Positions 37,651 to 49,230 of a stretch of 64,000 bases of DNA are shown here, piece after piece. Within the stretch, counting starts at the first letter, position 1. The number at the start of each line of letters is the position of its first letter. Under the pieces are notes generated by a model. The model was given only the letters and a program-made list of their open reading frames with translations, did not search any database and was not told the DNA's origin. The position numbers and the translations under genes were made by a program. The stretch covers positions 17,142,476-17,206,475 of the forward strand of contig OZ059894.1 of assembly GCA_964057225.1 (NCBI GenBank), in the 5' to 3' direction. The DNA is from Auanema rhodensis. Lineage: Eukaryota; Nematoda; Chromadorea; Rhabditida; Rhabditidae.

Positions 37651-38539
37651 ATCTTAATGAAACAATATGTTATATATCTTTCATCAAATCTTATTAATTG
37701 GCGTAGTTTTCCCAGTCGAGCAGTTCAGCGTTGATGTTCAAAAGACTATTTATCCACGGTACGCTCCTGTTTGCCTCCTTTTATCGATCTTTAGAGAAGC
37801 ATAGAAAAGGTTCTCTTATACTAACCTTTTTCTTTTCTACTCTCTTATCTTTTCAATGTTGAATATTATTCTCTGTTAGTCATTTCTATCTGTGTCCACA
37901 AACCGAGAAATGCTATATCCCTTTCTACTCGATATACCTCTTGTATGTCCATGTATCCCTGCCCCCTTCTTCTATTCTACTTCACCGGTCATCGTTCGAC
38001 AGATAGATTGACTGTTCACATATAAGCTGCACATATTGATGCTGCTCCCTATCGACGTTTTTCAGAAGTAATATACTTCGATAGTTCAATTTCGACTGTA
38101 TTTTCACTATGTGTAGATTCATTTGAAGTTTGTTTTTTGTTGTTTGAATATTATTCCCAAAATATTATAGAAAAATATTTTACGGTTGTAGTACTGTATT
38201 CTATACTTTTCTTCATAAGTTCTCTTATAAATATTCAAGATATAATACCTGAATTCACCCTCAGAAACGTGTTTTTTAACCTTGTGTCAGATAACCTAGA
38301 GAGGTCTATTTGCTAATCTGTAGAAAATCTAGCTGGTCATTTATGGGAACAAGCCACTTCCATGTCTATGCAAACATCATCAATGCATAATCTAAATTTT
38401 TCCGAACTCACAATATTTCATCACCTTCGCTATATTTCGAACTTTAATCGTATGTCCTGGTCAATTTATACCTTTTCTAGAACGAATTGTGCTGCTGGAA
38501 TTCTTCAAACTAAGTTAAAGGACAGTTTAAGTTTTAAAA
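37651..38539. other. intergenic
   Basis: Begins with about 80 bp homologous to 35562-35641, then unremarkable AT-rich DNA upstream of the Ly6-like gene. Confidence 0.5.
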
Positions 38540-39430
38540 ATGTTTCGAAGCATTCTATACACTCTGGTATTACTATCCTTCCCTTTATCAATTTGGCCAT
38601 TACGAAGTAATTAAAAAAAAAAAGATTTTTGTCCAATTATCTTTCGACTTACAGATAAATGCTACAGCTGCGCTTCGACAAACATGAAATCGGTACTAAT
38701 TTAATCTTACTTGTTTAAAAGAAGGAAAAAAACTGTTCTTTTCTTTTATTTGTCTTGGCATTTTAATTTTTTTTGTAGAACTTTCTAACAAAACAACGTG
38801 GTCCACCAAATAGATTAACGGAGCCAAGAACATTTGATAATAATTGTAATGGGGATACATGGATAATAAAGGTTAGTTGGTGGATTTTTTAAAAGTTAAA
38901 TATTTATTTAATTCCTGAATTTCTTGTTTTTTATTAAATTTTAAAGAAATATATATAAGATCATGTGATGTACAGACATGTATGTATTTTATATTGGATA
39001 TTGTGGAGTTTTCACATTGAAATATCTTTAGGAGCGTAGCACAGATGAATGTGATGGACCATGCTTCAAATGGCAACAAAGTTTGAATAATTCTGGTAAT
39101 AATAATATTTCTATAATAATACTATTTTAATTATATTTTAGGCTCATATACTACTATGACATTTCGTGGATGTTATTCAAAATTCTATAATATGATGGAT
39201 CCCAATACTATTCGTCCACCAAATCATTCATTTTGCACTGTTGGAGAGGTAAAACTAATAATATTCCTTTTTGAAATAAATTTTTATTGAAGGTACCATT
39301 AGCTTGTTTATCCGATGCTTCAGTAATTGAATATAGTTGTTGGTGTGATGGGGATTACTGTAATTATTCTTCAAAATTTTATTTTTCACTATTATCAACT
39401 ATTATTCCTTTGATTTATATCTTTTTGTGA
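38540..39430 (+). CDS. Ly6/uPAR three-finger, quiver-like GPI-anchored protein
   Basis: Six exons (38540-38606, 38655-38692, 38779-38871, 39032-39095, 39142-39248, 39293-39430) join in frame to 168 residues. The signal peptide is MFRSILYTLVLLSFPLSIWP. The mature part has the Ly6 cysteine pattern: KCYSCAS near the start, DNNC, DECDGPCFKW, RGCYSKFY, FCTVGE, LACL, then the diagnostic CWCDGDYCN close to the end. The C-terminus is hydrophobic (FYFSLLSTIIPLIYIFL) with no charged tail, as in GPI-anchored proteins. Relatives in invertebrates (quiver/sleepless, ODR-2/HOT type) modulate ion channels or neurons, but the specific role here is not known. It converges with the pseudokinase gene, with 242 bp between stop codons. 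Confidence 0.82.
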
Positions 39431-39672
39431 AGCATAGAAAATATTAACCTTTTTTTTTAATTTTTTTCTAGATATTTGCATAATTTGCTCAATACATTTC
39501 TGATCCTCAGTATTACAAATGACAGATAATTATTAATGCTTTAGTCAAATTTCATGAATTTGACCTTATTTCCCTTTGTGATATTTTTAACAAAAAATAT
39601 GTTTAATTTAAAAAAAAAAAGCAAAATTTATTCAATGTACATAAATAATTTGATTGCAAAAATATTTTAATG

Positions 39673-42600
39673 TTAACTTCGAAACCCTAGCAATTTTTCT
39701 GATTCTGAGAGAAGTATTGAAGCATCTTGGAGTTGACGATCCGTTTCTGTTCCTTCATCATCATCATCACTTAAATCTTGAGCCCGTGATGCAGTTAAAG
39801 GTGATAATACTGTTTCTTCCTCATCTGAATGAGAGTAATATTCTGCTTCTACATTTACCTATAAAATATTTAAACTATTATATTGCTTATGAAGTATATA
39901 ATACCTTTATGAAACGTGAAGACGATGGATCTTCTGCCTGTATAACAGCATTCAACCTTACAGCTAACATAGAGAATGATGGTCTTTGATTGGCAAAATG
40001 ATGCCAATACTGTTTGATTAGTTGATACCTAAATAATATTAGAAAATATATATTTCTAAATGTAAACAGTACATATCTGATGAACAACATTCCGGCTTAT
40101 CGAGCCTAAAACCTTTTTCCAATGCTGATTGTACCGCTCCTGTTTCTAAGTTATGATATGGAAGTCCTCCTATTGTTAAAATTTCCCATGCTACAACTCC
40201 AAAAGACCATCTATGTTTAAGAAACTCAGTATAATTTCGAATAAAATTTGAACAAAATCTTACACATCACTTCTACGTGTTGGAAATTCTCCTTTCAAAA
40301 CTTCCAGAGCTGTCCAACGTATCATATCTTCTTGTATTGGCCACCTTCAATTTACAAAATAATGATCCTTTTTGAATTTTTGAATCAAAATAACCTTATT
40401 CCACACGATTCTTTTTGTGTTTGACCAAAATCTGTGATTTTAATTGAATGATCTTGTGTTACTAGAATATGCTTTGAATTTAAAGCTCCATGAACTAATG
40501 CTTGTGAACTTAGATAAACCTGAAAAGCATTAAAAATATATTTTTAAAGTTTTTTTTTTGAATTTTATTACCATTCCTGAACAAACTTGACTACACATAC
40601 GATGAAGATCTCTTGTTGATAAAACCATATTGAAATCAACGTCAGATATATTAACTAAATCTCCGTTCAAATCAATTCCTTTTTCTTGTAACTAAATATT
40701 TGTTTTTTGAATATTAAAATTATAAAATATTTTACTTCAATCATATATTTTCTTCTTTTACTTAAATATCGTTTCAAATTTCCATATGCACAATATTCTG
40801 TCACCAATAATACACATTCTTGTAATGGAACAACTCCTGAAATTTGATTGATTGAAGAGAAGTTTTGGCAATTTTCGAAAACCGATAAGGCATGTAATAC
40901 AAGGATGTCGTCCAACCATTTTTGTTCCTTCAATTTCATCGAAAATTCCTTTTCTTGATGCTTTATCAGCATAATCTCCAGCTTTTGCTGCTACTCTTCC
41001 CTTTTCATCAAGTATGACAGGCCCTTGTGCTGGTAGATAGTCTCGCTTCATGAAAGCTGAAATATTATATATTTGTAATTAAATTCAAATTATATGAATT
41101 AACCTAAATAAACCATTCCAAATCTACCATTTCCTAATAGCTGATCCCAGCAGACAGTTAAATGATTTTCATCAATTTGCCAAATATCACTAAAGAAGTT
41201 TCAATTCTGAGAAGAATCCAAATGCAAAATATTTACGTTTCTCGTTTTCTTTTTCGGAATCTTAGACGTCCAGTAACGCATTTATAAATTACTATAGTTA
41301 ATAAAAACATAAAAAGAATAAATAACAGTAATGTATATCCAACTATAGTTCGAACACGTGGTGAAGAAAATGGTAATCTACCTAATGTTGCTGAAACAAT
41401 ATTATATAAACATTAATCTCAAATGTGAAAAACAAATATGTTTATAAAATCATTTGAAATAAAGGTTTACCAAATAAAAATTCTGCAGATATGCTGTTTC
41501 CAAGACCAGCAAGGGGAGGTAATTCATACATTGGACTCATCACCAAGCACAGTTGTACTCCATAACGATAATCTTCTAAGTTACTAAAGATAATTGAATA
41601 ATCATTATCCTAAATGAAGAAAATTATTTTTTATTACTTTGATTTGTTTTTCTTACATAGACAGTACAATTCCTTTGTGGAAGACAAAAACGTTTTCTTT
41701 TAGCTCTAGATAACTTGATCACACAATGTTTTTCATGTAAATGATAAGTTTCTTCGCATGGACCTGAAAACATTTTGGTAAACGTTAACGTATGTAATGA
41801 ATACTAACCAAAGAAAGCAATTAGATATTTGGCTTTGGGATATTCAGCAAGTTTTTTTTGTTTCAACTTTAGTTCCACATGAGCTTTCTTACCGTCGTCA
41901 TGTTTTTGAAAATAATGATGATATCCTTTCATAACATGACATATCGTCTGATGATCAACTAAGAATATGTTATATTGTATAATTATTGTATTAAAATAAA
42001 TTAAAAATTACTTTTTATAGCATTTGTACAAGAAGCCTCTAAAACTTTTTCGCAAGCAAAAGTAATATTTAAAGATTTATAACTAGTAAGAGGAATTAAT
42101 TGTTTACAATCCCGATGATACAGACTTTTTATCTGAAAATTTGAAGAAAAATAAAAAAATAAAAACCTTTTAGATATTACCGTAAATTCATATGTTGATC
42201 TATATAGCATATTAATTTCATCAAATAGAAAAGTAGCTATAAGAGACCAGCTGTGATCTCTTCTAATATAATTAATAGCCTGCGATAAATTGTTTTATAC
42301 TTATATGATATAGTTAATTACGCTTAATGTGGGTGGATTTCGTTCAAGGAATAAGCTGTCATGTGATGTTGGTATCCAATCAATTGCTATTGAAGATTCA
42401 TTTTTCAAAATATCAAAAGTTGATAAGTCAGTAATATTAAAATCTAAAAAAATTAATAAGTTTAGCTTAAATTTATATTTATTGTAAATTACTTTTCATA
42501 GATATTTCTAAACTCATTTCTATTGTAGCATTTTTGCCTCGAATAGCTGTTCGACGCATCTTTCGGTATAATCCAATTGTCGTTGTTGGACGACAGGATG

Positions 42601-42685
42601 ATTTCGGAACACAGGGGCATTGAGAAGAAAATGAGTATATAACTCCAAAAGAGAAACAAAAGAGAACGAACAGATAATTTTTCAT
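39673..42685 (-). CDS. receptor-like tyrosine pseudokinase
   Basis: Single-pass receptor with a degenerate tyrosine kinase domain. The start at 42685 gives signal peptide MKNYLFVLFCFSFGVIYS. The Cys-containing ectodomain (CPCVPKSSCRP; CHVMKGYHHYF; CEETYHLHEKHCVIKL) resembles no domain I can name. The membrane helix (VGYTLLLFILFMFLLTIVIY, about 41355-41290) precedes RLRFRKRKREKRN. The kinase begins LLGNGRFGMVYLG (Gly loop), then VAAK, a FDEIEGTKMVGRHPCITCL helix C and LLVTEYCAYGNLKRYL. The catalytic loop HRDLAARN is replaced by HGALNSKH (about 40485), losing the catalytic Asp, while DFG remains and APE is ALE. It continues SDVWSFGVVAWEILTIGG, and the acidic tail ends at TAA (39673-39675). The fold is intact, so it is likely a signalling scaffold rather than an enzyme. 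Confidence 0.85.
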
Positions 42686-42939
42686 GTGGGTGGACTGTAA
42701 TTGTCTTTTCCAAAACTTAATTTTTCGATTTACAAAATGAAAATTAGTGTTGTTAAAATGCTAGAAAATAATCAATAAATTTGAATTTTTAATGTTTTTG
42801 ACAGAAAATATTTAATTTTATAATCGTAATACAAATTGTAATCAATAATTAGAAACAAAATTAAAAGTTAATAAATCTGAATGAAATGCTCAGATTAATG
42901 CTGTATGGATGACGGCTGACCTAAACATTTCAAGAAATA

Positions 42940-43570
42940 TTATTGCCGAGTTTTGTCTTCTGTTAGATAAACCGATAGAGATCTGCAACGAAATCGGAAA
43001 CCCTGTGAAAATTGGAAGAAAGAGTAGTCGGACTGGATACTTTGACCCCTGAAGCCGGTTGTGCTCAAGAGCTTGAGGGTGGCAATCCAAATATGAAGCG
43101 AGCGAAAAGATGAAATTCTGAACGCTAAAGAGTAAGCTTCATTTTTTGAAATACCCAAGCCGGAATGTATAACTTCGAAGAAGCTTCTGTATTTGGTTGA
43201 AAATATTGATATGTGATATAGAGCATATCTCGAGTTCCACATATCCGAAAAGACGCAGTTTATACACGTTTCTGCTGGTATTTTTTCAACAGAAAAAGGA
43301 AAAGCTGAAAAAAAAACAATTATATTGACAAAATAAGGAAAATGTCTTGTGATCCTGAGAGCGAACTTCAAGTGGAATATCTAAGGTTTGTAATGCCTTC
43401 ATGCAAACAGAAGCAGAAAACGAAAATATTTCTACTTGAGAGGGTTCTATTTCGTTTTTCGAAGACAATTCTGATTTAGAAATCACTTTGTTATGGACAG
43501 AATTTTTAAATTTTAAATTAGTATAGTACCATTCAACGTACATGCTGTTCCCTTGAACAGTATATCTCAT
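42940..43570 (-). CDS. uncharacterised ORF pair, possible gene or pseudogene
   Basis: Not recognised. The minus-strand frame from ATG at 43570 reads MRYTVQGNSMYVEWYYTNLK and continues to about 43330. A second frame continues from 43304 (FPFSVEKIPAETCINCVFSD) to a stop at 42940. Joining them needs removal of 25 nt (43305-43329, GTCAAT...TTTCAG), which is shorter than any other intron in the window. It could therefore be a frameshift. The joined product would be 201 residues with no signal peptide or membrane segment. The second half is rich in Ser/Phe/Arg. It lies 255 bp upstream of the pseudokinase start on the same strand. Confidence 0.3.
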
Positions 43571-45790
43571 TGTCTCTTCAGTTTTATTATTTTTTATTCA
43601 ATGAACACATTGTATTAAATGATGAATAATAAATATGTAACTACATAACAACTATACAGATATTTTATGAAAAATAAAATAATTTATTCGAAAAAACCTA
43701 ATTTATATTTTAACTTAAACTATATTATATAATCATAGAAGTCTATTTTATCTTTTTTATAGTTAAAAAATATAATTTTTAGTTTATACACATATATGTA
43801 TATTCTCTTCAAGTATGTATGCTCATATATGTATATGTATGTATGTGTAGGTAGATGCAAAAGTCGATAACAAAACTGATAACAATATTTTTTGATTGAA
43901 AAATTTTAATATATCATCATCATTATTATTATTATTATAACTATATTTTTCACAATTTAAAACAAAATAAACATATTTCTTCTAAAACATGCAACTGATT
44001 CTAGTTGAAAAATGTTTTTTAAAATAATTCATATAGTTATTTCCAAAATTTATGATAATCAAATAATAATGTTATTTCTAACTAATATAACTAAAAAAAA
44101 CATTATTCCATTGAATTTCGCAATTACATACATACTTCAGAATGTTTTGATTGAGTTCCTGATTGAGTTGAGCCAGACACATAAAAAAATGAATTTTGAG
44201 CATATTCAAGTACCCTCATATATTAGTAAGAATTAAAATCAGAAATCGTTGATGCACTTGTATCTCTACCATGCTTTTTTTAATTCCGAATTTGAAATTT
44301 CCTATAAACTTTGTAAAAAATATTCTACACTCTGTTCTCAACAATGCTATCCTAATAAGTATATGTATATGTATCATCAATAGGCTATTACATATATAAG
44401 TTAAAATACTCAAATATGATTTCAAAATTACTTCAAATAAGCTTTTTATTTCAATATACATATGTATAGACATACAAATGCATATATGTACATATGTTAA
44501 ACAAAATATTTTGTCTATAAAACTCTAAAAGATATATTGAATTCAGATATCAACCGTTCTTCATAATAATTCGAATATACATAAATGACACTGTTTGGAA
44601 AAGTGAACTCACGTCAGTATGCTAATTCGAAAACAAATTCAAGAATTTCGTTGCACTATTACATCGAAATGAGCAGTTTTATGAATGAAAGATGCTCAAA
44701 TATGATTTTAAAATTACGTCAAATAGCTAAAGCAAAATGTTAGAACTTTATTTCAACTTTAAGACTTTTCATATGAATATAATATAAATTTAGGAAAAAA
44801 CAATGTTGCTGCATACAAGAAACATTGCAATCTTCATTCGTACTCATACATACATATCTATATATCTATGTTGTATCTTGTATATACAAGATACAAACAA
44901 ATACATGTATGTTTATGTTTGCTCTTTAAAACTCATTATAATTAATTTTTGGAAGTTTTAATATTAAATCATATCAACGTTTTAAAGGAAAAGTTGACAA
45001 AAAAATATACGAAGCTTTTATTTGCCGTATCTATACGAGTGTCCATACGTGTCAAAAGATTCCATATAAGAGACACACAATGAAGAATATCCGATGCTGA
45101 CATCATTCTACTAAATGTATCCAAGATTAGCAATTGTCCTCCTCATATCTGGAAGAATACTAGCGATTGGAATTTTAATTTAATAGAATTCTGAGAGAGC
45201 GGAAGAGATAGAAAGAGAGGGAAAGGGTCAAACAATGAGATTGTTATATAGAACGAAGAGAGAAAAAGTTTTTTTTCAATGAAATTGAGAGAGGGTGGAC
45301 CAAATAGTAATTATTTCAGAAGAAGAAAGAAAAATATCTTATACTAATACTTTCATAAAGATAAACTCTCGAACTTCAATCAAACTTTATGAAAAAAAAC
45401 TAGATGATAGATGATAGATCAATATGCACTATGTTATGAAAATATAATATATGAAAATTCTTCAATAGACTCTGTCCATCATTCTTCTTTCTACAAATCT
45501 ATCTTGATCTTATGTAGCGAATGAATAAAATTTTTTACGTTCTCGTCGTTGTCGTATTCTTCTGAACCATGTCCTCGTGTATAAGCTTAAGCTCAAGGGG
45601 GCGTGTCAGTTTTACAGCTCGCTACATCTCCAACACCACGCTTGTTCCCTCCTACTCCTTCTCCTCCTCCTTTCCTCTTCTTCACACCAACACTAGCAAG
45701 TTTGGCAACCACAGAAAATATTTGGCAGTTATTTAGCAGCCAAAAGTAGCCAAACCCAGGCTGACGATTCATATTGACTGTTGGAATGTC
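43571..45790. other. intergenic, AT-rich; promoter-like block at its 3' end
   Basis: Low-complexity DNA to about 45.5 kb. From about 45540 the sequence becomes GC-richer and contains AGGGGGCGTGTC and a cluster of TTGGC/GCCAA elements (45698-45756), immediately before the small secreted-peptide gene. Confidence 0.5.
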
Positions 45791-47194
45791 ATGCTGTGGC
45801 TCACGATTCTTTTCTTACTGACCACTGTAGCCTCGAGACCGCAATGTGAGTTTTAACAGACTTGACGTCATATCAAAGTGCTTCAGATTGCAATGCTCAA
45901 ATTTAATAAATCTATTTCGCATATATTCTTATTCATATTCCCTTTTCATGTTTCTAATATATTTTCAAGTTATATATAAAAAATTTTTTTTTCGAAATTT
46001 CATTTCTGAAATTTAAACTTTTGATTGTAAATTGAGAGTTCTAAATTGAGTGCTTGTTGTAAAAGTGCTAAATTTAGATCAAAATATTGAGACGTGTCAT
46101 GAGAAGTTCACCTCGAGAGCTCAATTTTATAAAAAAGTTAATTTACCGATTGAATAATATTGTTTATTCATTCAGATCGGCATCCGGGCTCTGTAGAAGA
46201 AATTCTACAATCCATAGAATTCTTTCAGCGACCCCTCCGAGCAGAAGAAGAACCTCCTAAGTAAGTTCATTCTTATTTATACAGTTCTCTCAAATATATT
46301 TTATATTTAAATGGACTAAATACATATTTTTCCTCAATGACAAGATGATGAAACCCCTCCCCTCTTTTTTCCTTATATCTTCACTACAATATACTTGATA
46401 TTTCACGTCATTCTGTCTGGCCCCAAGGTTGTGGACAACATACTCTAGATGAAATTATTTGAAAAATACGTAAAATACTTCAGTATGCAATGAAAAAAAC
46501 AACCACGAAATCCTGTAAACATCAGAAATGCTATATCCTTAACCATTCCTTTTTGTAGAAATTTTGCTGAAATAAATCACGTTTCATCAATTTCTAAGTT
46601 GATTAAGCATAAAAACAGTTTCAAACTTAATGAGGTTGAATTTTAATTAATTATATTCTCATTTTACGATAAGAATTTAGACTTCTATGAATATTGATAG
46701 AAAACAATTGAAACGTATTCTTTTTCTTTTGAAAAAAGGAAAAACACAAACATGCTCTTCTTCATGAAATTACTTTTGACTCCTTCACATCTAAGAGTTT
46801 AGTTATGATCACAGCGATAAGCACAGGAGATATATGATGAGAAGAATAAAAAAATTCTATGAAGTTAATTTGTTCTCAAAAATCAAAATTACGATAGCAA
46901 ACGCTGAAGGCTATCATCTAGTTCACTTCCATCTTTGTAATGTCAGGTGTCAAGAATTAATTATTTTAACCAATATATCCCTCTGAAAAGACATTTTGTT
47001 GAACTTATAGAATCGTATTCCAGCATTCAGTTACATAAATAGTTTAACCACATTATCAAATACATATTCGTTTAATAATATTCATTATATATAAATACAT
47101 ATATGTAATAGATACTTTGCTGTTTTTCTTTCACTGTTTAATATATTTAAATTATTTTGTTAGGCATCCATATCAAAAATACCCATTATTTTAA
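45791..47194 (+). CDS. small secreted peptide precursor (56 residues)
   Basis: Three exons, none long enough to stand out alone: 45791-45845, 46176-46260 and 47164-47194. All have good GT/AG ends (T|GTGAGT, TTCATTCAG, AA|GTAAGT, TTTTGTTAG) and the frame is kept. The product begins with a signal peptide (MLWLTILFLLTTVASRPQ), continues YRHPGSVEEILQSIEFFQ, RPLRAEEEPP and ends KHPYQKYPLF. No cysteines and no classic dibasic neuropeptide cassette are visible, so it is either a small neuropeptide-like or other secreted factor. The last exon is 31 nt and the second intron is about 900 nt, so that junction is the weakest point. An out-of-frame ATG sits 5 nt upstream of the chosen start. Confidence 0.55.
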
Positions 47195-48852
47195 TTTTTC
47201 ACTAAATATGTCTAATTTTTTTTCCAATTTGTAGTCATAAAATTTCTTTGAAAGCACTGGAACATAGTAAATGGAAATGTAAAGGGTTAAAGATGATAGT
47301 GACATATCATTCAATTTACATGATGACGTCTTTAACAGCTTTTTTTCCAAATACAAAGTATATTTTTTATATAATATATGATAAAGAGGGAGAGAGAGAG
47401 AGAGAGGTAGTATACATTTATGTATAATGACTGATGTCTCTAAATCCAGCCATAATTTCGTATATAAACTTATAATTATAATTTTGCTCATCAATTAATA
47501 CGTTTCACTTTTATTTCTGCAAAATGTTAATTTTCTAACAAAATACTTTTTTTAGAATATTGACACATTTCCAAAAGGAACTAAAATAGTTTCAAAAAAA
47601 AAAAGAATTATGTAAAATAAATTACTAAAGTAATAAAACAAAGAGATCTGTTTTGTGATAAAACTAATTAACATCGTAAATATATTTTTTGATTTTTAAA
47701 ATAAAATGACATCATTCCTCTAGCTATTTTTCTATAACTTGTAGTGCAAACGGAAATAACGCTGCTTGATATTTCAAAAAGTTGAAAGATTAAACCGCAG
47801 TTAGAACGCTGGGATAGAGTAATGAGGGTTATTGCTCAATAACCGCTGTAAATGTTATTTCTTAACCTTTAAGTATAACTATACCAAGGTATATTTTATA
47901 CTTATTTTCAGAAAAAGATATATACGTATGCAGATATTTCCAATTCCTTCTTCTTTCTTTTTTGAATTTCACTGAATATATAAGTCTGATCCTTTGATAA
48001 TTTGCAAAACTCTCATCCTTTTTAAGAACAAAATTCAGATTCTAACATTTTATGGGTTCAGGTGACCCGAATAGAGCATAATTTCATATGATTTGCTTAG
48101 AAAATCTAAAGATTGGATTAATTAAATATGAATTATATGGCGTGATTGTTAGTTTGTATCCACCACTATCATTCACATATACTCTCCATATCTCTTTATA
48201 TCTCTCAATTTCGCTGTATCTATCACTCTCTACGCCTTAGAATAAACTTGAGAGAAATATAATTTGAGAACATGAAGAATACTGGGGGAATATACAAGAA
48301 CAATGTCCATGATTTTGGTTTTCATTTCTTAATTTTGAATAATATAGTTCATTATGATATATGTACAATGATTTTTGACATCATAGCCAACGCTAAATCA
48401 CTCATCTGTGAAGAATTTCATAATGAAATTTGTATGTATTCACCTCTATTTGACCTCATATCTTCCCTTTTTAAATAATTTAGAAACTTTGCTCACTAGT
48501 TCTATCATATGTAATCCTTAAAAATATTTTTGTGATCAGAAAATTGAAATGATTTCCTAATTGCTAATTTCCAGTTTCTTTAATCCATCAAACTAATCCA
48601 CTGAGTGTACCTCACTTATAATTGTGATGTTCAAATTTAAAACAAAACAATCTTGGAGTAACTTTATTTTTTTTATTTTCAGACATGAAAAGCCGAGACC
48701 TTTACGTTTTGGGTGATCACGGTTGATGACGGATATTTGCAAATCAAAAATGAAATGCGAATAATAAATCGTGCTCAATGTTATTGTATCTTCGTTTTAT
48801 AACATTATTTGATCACCTATTTGTATTTGTTCATTTGAATTTTCAAAATGTT
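47195..48852. other. intergenic, AT-rich
   Basis: A GA-repeat tract (about 47389-47406) and low-complexity DNA. No supported gene. Confidence 0.5.
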
Positions 48853-48924
48853 GGGCCGAACCGGGATTTGAACCCGGGACCTCTCGCACCCAAAGCGAGA
48901 ATCATACCCCTAGACCATTCGGCC
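48853..48924 (-). tRNA. tRNA-Pro (anticodon TGG)
   Basis: On the minus strand, a 72-nt cloverleaf with acceptor GGCCGAA/TTCGGCC, anticodon loop TTTGGGT (anticodon TGG, reads CCA) and T-loop TTCAAAT. The canonical T54 here contrasts with A54 in the AGG isoacceptors of this window. The D-arm is GTCTAGGGGTATGAT. Confidence 0.96.
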
Positions 48925-49230
48925 ACATAAACTATGTTTTATTTCCTAATTGCAAGTGCGCGAAACTATTAAAAGACACCAACTTTGCGATGTCAACAAT
49001 CTCCTACGCGAAGACAGCGCGAAAAGTCAATAGAAAGCTGTCGCCTCTCCACAGTTGTTTTGAAACAATAGAAGCAGAAGAATGGTTTAATAATCTTATC
49101 ACACAACTAATAGAACTTGTATATTTATTGAAACAAAAATTATAAAGTTTTTTTAAAAATTTAAAAAAGAAAACCGAGAATTGAAAAAAAAGCTTTAGTA
49201 TTTTAAAAACAGTAGCTTTTTAGAGTTTTT
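48925..49230. other. intergenic
   Basis: Short spacer between the tRNA and the 3' end of the Gly/Tyr/Asp/His-rich gene. Nothing else seen. Confidence 0.5.

Noticed and set aside
39673-42685. First reading as a TGF-beta type II receptor (daf-4-like)
   Set aside because: The kinase reads as tyrosine-kinase type (SDVWSFGVVAWEILTIGG, LLVTEYCAYGNLKRYL), not the Ser/Thr type of TGF-beta receptors, and the catalytic loop is degenerate.
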